Shown one piece after another: positions 1 through 8,469 of a stretch of 64,000 nt of DNA; position 1 is the first letter of the stretch; each line of letters starts with the position of its first letter. Position numbers and translations under genes: made by a program. The notes under the pieces are model-generated. The model was not told the DNA's origin. It saw only the letters and a program-made list of their open reading frames with translations, and did not search any database. This DNA is from Anderseniella sp963759095 (GTDB lineage Bacteria > Pseudomonadota > Alphaproteobacteria > Rhizobiales > Aestuariivirgaceae), in assembly GCA_963759095.1 (NCBI GenBank), contig CAVWYF010000009.1, positions 62,001-126,000 on the forward strand. The letters run 5' to 3'.

Positions 1-152
1 GGTAGCGTGGCAATGCCTTGGGAAATGTCGGCGGAATTCTAATCAGTACAGCTCCTAAGCTGCCTCAAATTTGCCACAGACTTTGCGCCTCCTAACCTCG
101 ACTGGGGACAAGACACTTCCGGCAAGTGCACCATCTTTATCCGGGAGAATGA

Positions 153-1252
153 GTGAGTGGAATCCCTATCATGAAATCTGCTAAGAAAAAGCTGCTTGCA
201 ACGGTGGCTGTGCTGCCCCTGGCCGTTGCATTGACCTCAGTCGCCACCTTGCTTGAGAGTGGCGGAGCGGCGGTCGTTCAGAAAGTTCAGGCCGCCTGCA
301 ACCCATGTTCAGCCCAGAAGGCCGGGAGCGTCGCCAAGGAAGCGGCGCAGGCGACATGTAATCCTGACGCTGTCAAAAAATCGGCCTGCAACCCATGTTC
401 GGCGAACAAAACCGCCTGTAATCCTTGCGCAGCAGCCAAGTCGGCCTGCAATCCGTGTGCGGCAGCGAAGACTGCGTGCAATCCATGTGCGGCAGCGAAG
501 ACTGCGTGCAATCCGTGTGCGGCCGCGAAGACTGCGTGCAATCCATGTGCGGCAGCGAAGACTGCGTGCAATCCATGTGCGGCAGCGAAGACTGCGTGCA
601 ATCCTGTGCGGCAGCGAAGACTGCGTGCAGTCCATGTTCTGCCGACAATCCGTGCGCCGCGGCGAAGGCGGCCTGTAACCCGTGTGCGGTGACCGCGACT
701 GCCGCGAATCCCTGTTCGCCCGACAATCCGTGCGCCGTGGCGATACCGCAGGTGGAGAGCACCATGCCCGTCGACGAGATCATCGCCGCGCTTAAGGCTC
801 CCCCCAAGTTGCCCGTCGGAAAGATCTATTCGCTTGACGAGATAGAGAAGAATTACGCGGTGCGCGAGCTTCTGCAGTCTGTTGAGGTGAAAAGCGTCAG
901 CTTTAACTTCAACTCCACAGATGTGAAAGGTATGCAGGCGGAGTATCTCGGCAATATCGGCGGTGCCATCAAGAAGATCCTGGCGGATCGGCCCAACGAG
1001 ATATTCTTCATCGAAGGACACGCGGATGCCCCGGGCACGGATGTCTATAATCTGGCATTGTCTCGAAAGAGGGCGCTTCAGATCAAGCACGCGCTCATCA
1101 ACGTGTTCGCGATCCCTGAGAAGAACATCATGGCAGCCGGGTTCGGCGAGAAGTATCTCAAGATCAATACGGAAAAGCGCGAACCTGCGAACCGGCGGGT
1201 GACGGTCCGATGCATTACACCGCTGGTGAAAGCGACCACGCCAACCCAATAG
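153..1252 (+). pseudogene. Secreted Cys-rich repeat protein with C-terminal OmpA-like domain, frameshifted
   Basis: The gene begins at GTG 153 (GGAG 6 bases upstream) or ATG 171 and encodes a signal peptide (KSAKKKLL, then a hydrophobic stretch). A Cys-Asn-Pro-Cys rich region follows, dominated by CNPCAAAKTA decapeptides. Near 605 one A is missing from the 30-base repeat (atcctgtgc instead of atccatgtgc), which throws the frame. The sense frame resumes at once in another phase (CAAAKTACSPC) and runs to 1252. That second part holds a complete OmpA/MotB-like peptidoglycan-binding domain with the motifs EGHADAPG, YNLALSRKRA and NRRV. The restored protein would be an envelope protein of about 360 residues that could anchor to peptidoglycan while exposing a thiol-rich, possibly metal-binding arm. 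The break could be mutation, phase variation or sequencing error. Confidence 0.8.
441..619 (+). repeat. Six tandem 30-bp coding repeats (CNPCAAAK decapeptide)
   Basis: Tandem 30-base units of the form actgcgtgcaatccrtgtgc plus ggcagcgaag start at 471, 501, 531, 561 and 591. A diverged unit lies at 441 and looser CNPC units lie on both sides. The unit is a multiple of three, so copy-number change would not alter the frame. The last unit is 29 bases and causes the frameshift of the host gene. Near-identity of the units points to recent expansion. Confidence 0.9.
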
Positions 1253-1524
1253 CCTTGTGCCCGCATGAACCTATCGTGTGAACATGCACGCCAAGCCGAC
1301 CCGCAATGCCCGGATCGCTTTGCGTTGGCGCTCCGGTAGTGCCGCACACGATGCTGTCCGAGCCTTCCCACGCTGCCTCCCTGTCGGACGGTCTTGTGCA
1401 TGGGAGACAGCCGACGGGAGCGTATCTCCGACCCTCGGGCGGATGCCGGATTGTCATAAGTCATGGAGACCAACAATCGCAATTGGGTCATGAACGGCTG
1501 CTTGTGTCGTGCTCTCAAAGGTTT
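1253..1524. other. Intergenic, no gene recognised
   Basis: The stretch between the OmpA-like gene and the left end of the IS1182 element contains only short overlapping ORFs without recognisable protein character. I see no RNA gene and no strong terminator. It is probably degenerate sequence next to the insertion. Confidence 0.4.
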
Positions 1525-3085
1525 GCTTGGGGCTTATTCCGTTGAAAAACTCTCCTTGTTTTACGGTTTGATTGCTGATTCAATTTCGCAAATGATTTGG
1601 GAGATTGAAGACAATGATGGGCCCACGTCAGGAAGCACAGGCGGCGCTGTTTTATGAGTTCTGCCTTGAAGATCACGTTCCTCAAGATCATTTGCTCCGT
1701 TCGATAGATCGTTTCGTGGATCTTTCAGATATTCGGACCTATCTGTCGCCTTTCTACAGTTCGACTGGCAGACCTTCGGTTGATCCTGAGCTGATGATCC
1801 GCATGTTGCTGGTTGGCTATTGCATGGGCATCCGTTCAGAACGACGCCTGTGCGAAGAGGTTCATCTCAACCTGGGCTACCGCTGGTTCTGCCGCCTTGA
1901 TCTGGGAGATGCTGTTCCGGATCATTCCACGTTTTCCAAAAACCGGCATGGTCGGTTCAGGGACAGCGATCTATTACGCCATGTGTTTGAGACGGTGGTT
2001 GCTCGCTGCATTGCCGAAGGCTTGGTCAGCGGCCAGCGTCTAGCTGTCGATGCCAGTCTGATCGAAGCCGATACCAACCGGCAGAACTCCACTCCGAAAG
2101 AAGAATGGGAACCGGACAAGATTGATCCTGAAGATGCCCCGCGTGCTGTGCGCGAATATCTGGCGACACTGGATGAGGCAGCTTTTGGTGCTGCTACACC
2201 GGTGCAGCCGAAGTTCACATCCCACTCAGACCCGGCATCACAGTGGACGGCAGCGCGCAAAGGACCTGCCTTCTTCGCCTATTCCGCCAATTACATGATT
2301 GATACCGACCATGCGGTGATCCTCGATGTTGAAGCCAGCCGCTCAGTCCGACAGGCCGAACTTGGTGCAATGCAAACCATGCTCGACAGAACCAAAGACA
2401 CCTTCGACATCAACCCAGAACGTATGATTGCAGACACGGCCTATGGCACAGGGCCGCTGCTTGATTGGCTTGTTCAGAAGCGTGGTATCGCTCCTCACAT
2501 TCCGGTTGTCGACAAATCTGGACGCACCGATGGAACTTTCGAGCGGGCCGACTTCACCTATGATGTCGACAATGATGCTTATATCTGTCCGGGTGGGAAG
2601 GAACTCAAACAAAGCCGTCGCGCTTTCACCACACCGAGAACCACAAAACCCGACAAAGACGGTATCTTGCGCTACCGCGCGCGCAAGGCAGACTGCGATG
2701 CCTGCCAGTTGAAGTCCCGGTGTTGCCCGAAAGAACCGCAACGCAAGGTGACCCGATCCATCTATGAGCCTTCCCGCGATGTCGCGCGCAAGATCACCCA
2801 GACAGTGGACTATGCCATCTCGTGTAAGCTGCGAAAAAAGGTCGAGATGCTGTTCGCACATCTCAAGCGCATTCTAGGCCTGGGGCGACTGCGATTACGC
2901 GGACCATGCGGCGTAAAAGACGAAATCCACCTCGCTGCAACCGCCCAGAACCTCAGAAAGCTCGCGAAACTTATCCCCGCACAACAAACAATGAGTTGAG
3001 GCAACCAAGGCCACAGCACGCTCAATTAAAAACCCCCTTCACTCCCGTTCAGTTAGCGCCTTTTTCAACGGAATAGGCCAAAAGC
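1525..3085 (+). mobile_element. IS1182-family insertion sequence, complete
   Basis: A single transposase gene lies between imperfect inverted ends. The left end at 1525-1549 and the reverse complement of the right end at 3061-3085 share GCTT..GGC.TATTCCGTTGAAAAA, about 22 of 25 positions. No target-site duplication is visible in the flanks. The outer limits are inferred from the inverted repeat alone. Confidence 0.75.
1614..2999 (+). CDS. IS1182-family transposase
   Basis: This is a full-length DDE-type transposase of about 461 residues. The N-terminus (EDHVPQDHLLRSIDRFVDLSD, given here in shortened form as EDHVPQDHLLRSID) and the block GRPSVDPELMIRMLLVGYC are typical of the IS1182/IS5-like group. 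LAVDASLIEADTN carries the first catalytic Asp, and a Cys-rich segment (ADCDACQLKSRCC) precedes the C-terminal helical part (RKKVEMLFAHLKRILGL). A TTG at 1605 is in frame, but ATG 1614 is preferred. The frame is intact, so the element may be active. Confidence 0.9.
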   Translation: MMGPRQEAQAALFYEFCLEDHVPQDHLLRSIDRFVDLSDIRTYLSPFYSSTGRPSVDPELMIRMLLVGYCMGIRSERRLCEEVHLNLGYRWFCRLDLGDAVPDHSTFSKNRHGRFRDSDLLRHVFETVVARCIAEGLVSGQRLAVDASLIEADTNRQNSTPKEEWEPDKIDPEDAPRAVREYLATLDEAAFGAATPVQPKFTSHSDPASQWTAARKGPAFFAYSANYMIDTDHAVILDVEASRSVRQAELGAMQTMLDRTKDTFDINPERMIADTAYGTGPLLDWLVQKRGIAPHIPVVDKSGRTDGTFERADFTYDVDNDAYICPGGKELKQSRRAFTTPRTTKPDKDGILRYRARKADCDACQLKSRCCPKEPQRKVTRSIYEPSRDVARKITQTVDYAISCKLRKKVEMLFAHLKRILGLGRLRLRGPCGVKDEIHLAATAQNLRKLAKLIPAQQTMS

Positions 3086-3257
3086 GGCCGTTGGTGCCCG
3101 TAACCTGAAAGTCGTTTTGTCCGCGCTGCTGCCATCTGACCTGCACTAAACCAATGTCCGCCTTGGGTCGCGACAAACATTGACCTTAGCGCTTTTGGAC
3201 AGCCCGAAATTGGTGTGCCATGAGTTCTACTAATAGCCTGCCCCACATGGTCCGGGT

Positions 3258-3530
3258 CTATTGGCGCGCAGCCGTCACCGTGTAGTCATCCGGGTTGACG
3301 AACCCGGACGCACCCGAGACGCGAGTGAGTGCTGCCACGGCATCGATCTGGGCGATCAGGGCTTCGGTTTCGCGATAGATCGGGTTGCGCAAGCCGCAGC
3401 CGAGGGTGAGTTTTCGCGCCATCTCGCGGCTTTCCCTGAGCGCATCGAGCAGCCGGGCATAATCGTATTCTTCAGGTACAGGATGATAAAACGGATTGCG
3501 CACATGTGCGGCTGGTTTGTTTCTGGCCAT
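3258..3530 (-). CDS. Hypothetical protein, 90 aa
   Basis: The reading frame starts at ATG 3530 (MARNKPAAHV) and shows no recognised domain. The middle is helical and charged (ALRESREMARKL, then YRETEALIAQIDAVAALT). It follows the 76-residue zinc-ribbon gene by 5 bases on the same strand, so the two are probably co-transcribed. An in-frame extension upstream exists but overlaps that gene in another frame and lacks protein character. Function unknown. Confidence 0.5.
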   Translation of the reverse strand: MARNKPAAHVRNPFYHPVPEEYDYARLLDALRESREMARKLTLGCGLRNPIYRETEALIAQIDAVAALTRVSGASGFVNPDDYTVTAARQ

Positions 3531-3535
3531 GTTGA

Positions 3536-3766
3536 TCAGCGTCCCCTGCCCTTTGCCGTCCGGTAATCCCACAGCGCGCTGACAAGCTGCCTGCCGCCGC
3601 AGCCGGAACAGACGAAATGAGCGGCCGCCAGCTGGATCGGCAGATCGCGCGGAATCCTCCCGGGTATCAGAGACGGCGGAATATCCACCGAACGGGTGCA
3701 CGGCACACACCGTATTTCAAGGTGCGCATTGCGATCGCAGATATCCTGAACAGTCTCCATATACAT
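3536..3766 (-). CDS. Small zinc-ribbon-like protein, 76 aa
   Basis: The sequence has two Cys pairs, CVPCTRSVDI near residue 21 and CSGCGGRQ near residue 53. They are separated by a stretch containing PPSLIPGRIPRDLPIQLAA. This matches the architecture of small alphaproteobacterial proteins with two CxxC knuckles around a conserved central loop, whose function is not established to my knowledge. The start ATG at 3766 lies immediately beside a GTTC-N7-GTTC box. It is the first gene of a probable two-gene operon with the 90-residue protein downstream. Confidence 0.6.
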   Translation of the reverse strand: MYMETVQDICDRNAHLEIRCVPCTRSVDIPPSLIPGRIPRDLPIQLAAAHFVCSGCGGRQLVSALWDYRTAKGRGR

Positions 3767-3771
3767 AAAAT

Positions 3772-3786
3772 GTTCTTAGTATGTTC
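3772..3786 (-). promoter_or_regulatory. LexA-like SOS box (GTTC-N7-GTTC)
   Basis: The sequence gttcttagtatgttc matches exactly the alphaproteobacterial LexA consensus GTTC-N7-GTTC. It sits 5 bases upstream of the start of the minus-strand zinc-ribbon gene. With eight fixed bases one or two chance hits are expected in a window this size, so the position is the main argument. A third GTTC follows at 3791. Confidence 0.4.
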
Positions 3787-3950
3787 TCCTGTTCTGTTTC
3801 AACAACAATCTGACCCGACCAAGAGCACTCAAGCACTCTACAGCGTGCCAAACTCGCTATAAAACCTTGTTTTTAAATGTATTATTATAGATTGAAAATA
3901 TTTCTACAGAACACGTCATAGTTGAATTTACAGGCCCCAGCGGTAGAGAC

Positions 3951-4559
3951 TCAGGTCAGACCATAGTGCTCAGCAAACGGATCAAGAGTGGCGTCCTCAT
4001 GCCAAGTATACTCGGTATAGCGCGCAACCTGGTGGGCTGTGTCCTTGTCTGCCAGATGCTCGATCACCGCCAGGCTCATGTCCATGCCGGCAGACACGCC
4101 TGACGAGGTGAACAACCGCCCGTCCTCGACCCAGCGAGCCTTGTCAATCCAGTCAACATCGCGGCCCTGCTCCTTGACCCAGGCAAAGCTCATCTTGTTG
4201 GACGTTGCCCTGCGGCCGTCCAGCAGGCCGGCCTTAGCCAGCAGCGCAGACCCGGTGCATACCGACATGATGATTTCTGCCTGTGCCGCCTTTGCCTTCA
4301 ACCAGTCCATCATGGCGGGGTTGTCAACCTGGGTCCGGGTTCCCGGCCCGCCGGGGATCAGCAGCATGTCGAAATGCTCTGCTGCCGAGAACGTATGGTC
4401 AACGCACACGCGCTGGCCATGTGTGCTGGCAACCTCGCCTTCGTGTTCGGCCACAATGGACAGGCTAAACTCTTCGGATAACATGCCGAACATTTCGATG
4501 GGACCGAACAGGTCAAGGGTTTCAAAGCCCGGAAACACCAGGGCAGCAATTGATCTCAT
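3951..4559 (-). CDS. DJ-1/PfpI family protein (isonitrile-hydratase-like)
   Basis: This is a class-I glutamine amidotransferase-like domain of about 202 residues, spanning nearly the whole protein. It opens with IAALVFPGFETLDLFGPIE. The nucleophile elbow MSVCTGSALLAKAGLLDGRRAT carries the conserved Cys, and the C-terminal TSSGVSAGMDMSLAVIE is typical of the ThiJ/PfpI subgroup near isonitrile hydratase and GlxA N-domains. ATG 4559 is preferred because aaagga lies about 8 bases upstream; a TTG at 4577 is in frame. It is followed upstream by a DUF1272 gene on the same strand and a divergent GlxA regulator, a grouping that suggests shared control. Substrate unknown. Confidence 0.85.
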   Translation of the reverse strand: MRSIAALVFPGFETLDLFGPIEMFGMLSEEFSLSIVAEHEGEVASTHGQRVCVDHTFSAAEHFDMLLIPGGPGTRTQVDNPAMMDWLKAKAAQAEIIMSVCTGSALLAKAGLLDGRRATSNKMSFAWVKEQGRDVDWIDKARWVEDGRLFTSSGVSAGMDMSLAVIEHLADKDTAHQVARYTEYTWHEDATLDPFAEHYGLT

Positions 4560-4589
4560 GGGGGATGTCCTTTTCAAACAAACAGGTAG

Positions 4590-4844
4590 TCAGCTACTCA
4601 GGTCAGCGCATTCGGCATGGTCTTTGGTAAAGCGCCTGGTCGATGCCGGGTTCTTGACCAGGTGCTTTTCCGGCCTGATGGGACGGACCACCAGATTGCC
4701 GCCGCAGTTCGGGCAGGTGTTGCCAAAGCGCTGTTCGGCACAGTCGGCGCAGAAGGTACATTCGAACGTGCACATGCGGGCATCGGTGGCCTGCGGCGGC
4801 AGGTCCTTGTCACAGCATTCACAGTTTGGCTTGAGCATCAGCAT
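4590..4844 (-). CDS. DUF1272 domain protein, Cys-rich zinc-binding
   Basis: This 84-residue protein matches the DUF1272 pattern along its length: LKPNCECCDKDLPP, then CTFECTFCADCAE and NTCPNCGGNLVVRPIRP. Multiple CxxC pairs predict one or two structural zinc sites. It lies 30 bases upstream of the DJ-1/PfpI gene on the same strand and is probably co-transcribed with it. The molecular role of the family is unknown. Confidence 0.9.
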   Translation of the reverse strand: MLMLKPNCECCDKDLPPQATDARMCTFECTFCADCAEQRFGNTCPNCGGNLVVRPIRPEKHLVKNPASTRRFTKDHAECADLSS

Positions 4845-4919
4845 TTTTGCATTCCTTTCGGATCAGGCGACTATCAATGACGCTAGACTAGCAGACTGCA
4901 GTCTGGCATAAATGACAAT

Positions 4920-5915
4920 ATGACCTCTTTTTCTGCCAAACCCGTTCATAACGTTGTTTTCATCGTGTTTCCGAACGTGAAACTGCTGGATTTGTCCGGC
5001 GCGCTGCAGGTTTTCGAAGATGCAAACAGCGTCTGTGCCGCCAGTTATGAGACAGCCATACTGGCGCTAGAGGCAGGCCCGGTCAAAACCGATACGGCTG
5101 TGTCGATTTCCGCCGACGCCATTGCAAAATGGTCAGGTCGGGCGATTGATACCCTGATCGTGGCGGGTGGCCCCGGCACACGCGCCGCATCAGCCAACAG
5201 GAACTTCATTACCGAAGTCCGGCGCCTGGCCGCGACCAGCACCCGCGTGGCGTCCATATGCACCGGGGCGTTTGTGCTGGCAGCGGCCGGCCTGCTGGAT
5301 CACCGGCGTTGTGTCACTCACTGGGAATCCTGTGTCGATCTGCAGGACAAATTTCCGCAAGTAAACGTTGATCCTGATCCGATCTATGTTCGCGACGACA
5401 ACGTCTGGACCTCGGCGGGCGTGACTGCCGGCATCGACATGGCGCTGGCCATGGTGGCCGATGATCACGGACGGCAAGCCGCCCTGGCGCTGGCACGATC
5501 GCTGGTGGCCTACATGATGCGGCCGGGCGGGCAGTCGCAGTTCAGCCCCGTGCTGAACCAGCAGGCCAGTGATGCGGGCGGGCGGTTCGAGGCCCTGCAC
5601 ACCTGGATCATCGACAATCTCGGCAATGACCTCAGGGTCGAAAAGCTGGCTGAGCAGGCAAACATGAGTGCCAGGAATTTCGCCCGCGTCTACACAGCAG
5701 AAACCGGCTCATCGCCGGCCAGGGCGGTGGAACGGTTTCGCGTGGAAGCGGCTCGCAGACTGCTCGAGGATACAAGCCTGTCAATCACCGTCATTGCCGA
5801 CCGCTGCGGTTTCAACGATGACGAGCGCCTGCGCCGCGCCATGACGAGAGCGGTTGCCCTGTCACCCAACGACTATCGCAAGCATTTCGGGGCCGGCAGC
5901 AAGGCAGCCGGTTAA
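4920..5915 (+). CDS. GlxA family transcriptional regulator (DJ-1 domain + AraC HTH)
   Basis: The N-terminal part (about residues 10-190) is a DJ-1/PfpI-like sensor domain with the elbow ASICTGAFVLAAAGLLDHRRC and TSAGVTAGIDMALAMV. The C-terminal part (about 225-325) is an AraC-type double helix-turn-helix (LAEQANMSARNFARVY and VIADRCGFNDDERLRRA). Length of 331 residues is normal for GlxA-type regulators. It is divergent from the DUF1272-PfpI pair across about 75 bases, so it probably controls that operon and itself. The effector is unknown. Confidence 0.9.
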   Translation: MTSFSAKPVHNVVFIVFPNVKLLDLSGALQVFEDANSVCAASYETAILALEAGPVKTDTAVSISADAIAKWSGRAIDTLIVAGGPGTRAASANRNFITEVRRLAATSTRVASICTGAFVLAAAGLLDHRRCVTHWESCVDLQDKFPQVNVDPDPIYVRDDNVWTSAGVTAGIDMALAMVADDHGRQAALALARSLVAYMMRPGGQSQFSPVLNQQASDAGGRFEALHTWIIDNLGNDLRVEKLAEQANMSARNFARVYTAETGSSPARAVERFRVEAARRLLEDTSLSITVIADRCGFNDDERLRRAMTRAVALSPNDYRKHFGAGSKAAG

Positions 5916-5936
5916 GCGGCAGTGCCGGGACGCTCT

Positions 5937-6995
5937 TTATTGTGGCGGCAGCAGAACGAAATTGCCTACATGCGTCTTCTTCAGGAATTCTCGCTGGGCA
6001 TTTGCGACCTGATCCAGCGGGAAGGTTTTTGCCACCAGTGGCCGGATCTCGCCGCGTTCGATGTAGGACACCAGATTGGCAAATACCGGTTCGTCCCACG
6101 CCGTACAGCCGACCAGGGTCAGGTCGTTGAGATAGAAGGTGCGCATATCGAGCGTTACCAGCGGCCCGCCGATTGCGCCTGATGATGTGTACCTGCCGCC
6201 ACGCTTCAGCACGTTGAGCATTCCACCGAAGGCCGGGCCGGCCACATTGTCGACGACAACATCGACGCTGTGCTCTCCCAGGCGGGCTACGACATCATCA
6301 TTGCGGTCGATGACCTCATCGGCCCCGATGGCTTTCACCTTGTCGGCCTTGGCGCTTGCTGCAATCCCGGTCACCCTGGCGCCGCGGCGTCTGGCCAGTT
6401 GCACCACGGCCGATCCGACCCCGCCCGACGCACCGGCGACAAGTACGTGCTCACCCTTACACACGCCAGCGCGATGCAGCATGTTTTCCGCGGTGCCGTA
6501 GGCACACGGGATGGTGGCCAGTTCGGCATCGGACCAGTCGCAATCCACCGGGAAAACCTCCGATGCCGGCACTTTCACGAACTGGGCAAACGCGCCGTCA
6601 AAATCCGATCCCATCCAGATATTGTCCATTGAGGAGTACCCGGCCGGACGCATGCAGGATCGTACCAGAACCCGCGCGCCTATCATGGTCTCATCAACAC
6701 CGTCTGCAACCACAATAACGCGCCCGCAACAGTCGGTTCCCTGGATGAACGGAAACGGCGTCGGCGCGTTCCAGCCGCCGTCCCGCACCGGCGCGGTGTC
6801 GATCTGTGCCGCATCTTCGGTACTCGTGGTCACCGATGCGGAATACCAGCCGAGGCGGGTGTTGATCTCCGTATTGTTGACGCCTGCTGCCAGCACCTGC
6901 AGCAGCACTTCGCCCGGCCCCGGTTCAGGCACCGGCACTTCGCGGTAAACCAGCTTGTCGTAGTCACCATTGCCGGTGGTCACAATTGCCATCAT
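5937..6995 (-). CDS. Zinc-type alcohol dehydrogenase/quinone oxidoreductase family protein
   Basis: This is a medium-chain dehydrogenase/reductase. The GroES-like N-domain begins MMAIVTTGNGDYDKLVY and includes VLAAGVNNTEINTRLGWYS. The Rossmann domain has the NADP-binding motif VLVAGASGGVGSAVVQLA, followed by VTGIAASAKADKVKAIGADEVIDR. The catalytic zinc ligands of true alcohol dehydrogenases are not clearly present, so an NADPH-dependent quinone or enone reductase is likely. I chose ATG 6995 because family homology begins there; in-frame starts further upstream (ATG 7061) would add an unconserved leader. It is convergent with the GlxA gene. Confidence 0.85.
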   Translation of the reverse strand: MMAIVTTGNGDYDKLVYREVPVPEPGPGEVLLQVLAAGVNNTEINTRLGWYSASVTTSTEDAAQIDTAPVRDGGWNAPTPFPFIQGTDCCGRVIVVADGVDETMIGARVLVRSCMRPAGYSSMDNIWMGSDFDGAFAQFVKVPASEVFPVDCDWSDAELATIPCAYGTAENMLHRAGVCKGEHVLVAGASGGVGSAVVQLARRRGARVTGIAASAKADKVKAIGADEVIDRNDDVVARLGEHSVDVVVDNVAGPAFGGMLNVLKRGGRYTSSGAIGGPLVTLDMRTFYLNDLTLVGCTAWDEPVFANLVSYIERGEIRPLVAKTFPLDQVANAQREFLKKTHVGNFVLLPPQ

Positions 6996-7260
6996 GGTGG
7001 ACGTACAGTTCGACTTATCGAAACGATCTGGCCCTGAAATGCTCATCAGTATCCTGTTCATACTCTGACCGCCTGAAGCCGCTAGATAGCTGGCCGGCTC
7101 GCGGGTTGGCAACTGTTTTCAACAGGCTGACACCCGGGCTGCGTCGAGGATGAATTCCATACACCGCAGACCATCCCGGCTTGCTAATTCCATGCATGAA
7201 CTGAATACTCAGCCAACAGGAAGATCGTTCAATGGTTTCATCCATAAGGGGTTGGTGTAA

Positions 7261-7635
7261 ATGCCGGAAAACAGCCAGGACAGGCAGGAGTTGGCTGAGG
7301 AAAGAACCGATTGGGCAGAAGATCGAACCGTACTTGCCAACGAAAGAACGTTTTCGAGCTGGATGGGGACCGGACTTGGAAGCCTCGGCCTGGCGGTCGG
7401 CATGCAGGCGGTGTTCGGCGCAATGGAGCCAACCTGGATCGCAAAGTCGGCTGCCACAGTGTTTGTGGTCGTTTCGCTTTACCTGTTTCAAACAGCGCTG
7501 ATCAATTCCAGGCGGACAAAACAGCGTCTCGACACGCATACAGCCGAACCGGTTTCAAACCGCAACCTTGCAGTAATTGCTCATTTGTTGAGCGTCGGTG
7601 CCATTTGTGCAGGAATCGTCTTGTGGTTGATCTGA
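7261..7635 (+). CDS. DUF202 (YidH-like) inner membrane protein
   Basis: This 124-residue protein has the family signature near residues 15-35 (DRTVLANERTFSSWMGTGLG) and three predicted transmembrane helices (around 35-55, 62-80 and 104-122, ending ICAGIVLWLI). DUF202 proteins occur widely next to transporters but have no settled function. It is convergent with the formate/nitrite-transporter gene, with stop codons only a few bases apart. Confidence 0.85.
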   Translation: MPENSQDRQELAEERTDWAEDRTVLANERTFSSWMGTGLGSLGLAVGMQAVFGAMEPTWIAKSAATVFVVVSLYLFQTALINSRRTKQRLDTHTAEPVSNRNLAVIAHLLSVGAICAGIVLWLI

Positions 7636-7638
7636 CCA

Positions 7639-8469
7639 TCAAACTTCCCGGGCAACCTGCCCGTAGCACAGCATGGCGAACAGCACGGTACCGCCAACCA
7701 CATTGCCGAGCAGAACCGGTATGAAAAAATCCGATGCCATTGAAACCAGTGAAAGTTCACCGGCCAGCACAAGCAGAAACGCTTCCACACTGCCGGCAAC
7801 AACATGTGTGAAACTGCCCGCTGCTATCAGGTAGGTCATCAGAACAATCACCCAGAATTTCGCCGATTGAGCTGATGGCAGCATCCATACCAGCGAGGCA
7901 ATCAGCCAGCCGGAAAAAATACCCCGGATGAACATCTCCCATTGCGAGTGTTCCATCATGTGACGGCTGATCGACATGGCCGCGTCATGAACTTCCACGG
8001 GCAAAGCTCCCGGTATTTTCAACACTACCGCAAAGATGAAACAACCAGCCACGTTGGCTGCCAGAACAATGGCCCACAAACGAGCGGTCCGGGTAACCGC
8101 AGTCAGGGACGGATTGAGCAATGCCGGCAGCACCGGCGTGATCGTATTCTCGGTAAACAATTGCAGCCGGGCCAGAATGATGATCACAAAACCCACCGTA
8201 TAGCCGACGCTTTCAACCAGATGGCGCCAGGGAGCGTCAGGCAGATAGGCATGCAGGATGGCTTCACTGACCACTGAAAAACCAATCGTGAGGCCCGCGG
8301 CGATACCGGACACCGCCAACGAAAACGCAGGCCGTGACAGCTCTTCTTCACCTTCCCGGCGGATAATCTCGTAGATAACCGGCGCACGCAGGCCCTCACG
8401 CTCGCGAACGGCCTCTTCCTCATCGTGATTGAGATCTATCTTGTCAGTCACATTACTGTCCTGGTTCAT
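7639..8469 (-). CDS. Formate/nitrite transporter (FNT) family protein
   Basis: The 276-residue protein carries an acidic cytoplasmic N-terminus (about 50 residues) and then six membrane segments typical of FNT channels. Recognisable blocks are AFSLAVSGIAAGLTIGFS, QLFTENTITPVLPALL and TYLIAAGSFTHVVAGSVE. Members move small monovalent anions such as formate or nitrite, and this charged-N-terminus subgroup is less characterised. Its start overlaps the stop of the upstream lipid kinase gene by 4 bases (ATGA), so the two are translationally coupled. Confidence 0.88.
   Translation of the reverse strand: MNQDSNVTDKIDLNHDEEEAVREREGLRAPVIYEIIRREGEEELSRPAFSLAVSGIAAGLTIGFSVVSEAILHAYLPDAPWRHLVESVGYTVGFVIIILARLQLFTENTITPVLPALLNPSLTAVTRTARLWAIVLAANVAGCFIFAVVLKIPGALPVEVHDAAMSISRHMMEHSQWEMFIRGIFSGWLIASLVWMLPSAQSAKFWVIVLMTYLIAAGSFTHVVAGSVEAFLLVLAGELSLVSMASDFFIPVLLGNVVGGTVLFAMLCYGQVAREV

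Noticed and set aside
441..619. Regularly spaced 30-base repeats as a possible CRISPR array
   Set aside because: Units are contiguous without spacers and are in-frame protein repeats; no cas genes are near.
287..1249. Long minus-strand ORF of 320 codons opposite the OmpA-like gene
   Set aside because: It is the mirror of the 30-bp coding repeats, and the plus strand carries the signal peptide and OmpA motifs.
1519..3091. Target-site duplication of the IS1182 element
   Set aside because: The flanks do not show matching short repeats at the inferred ends.
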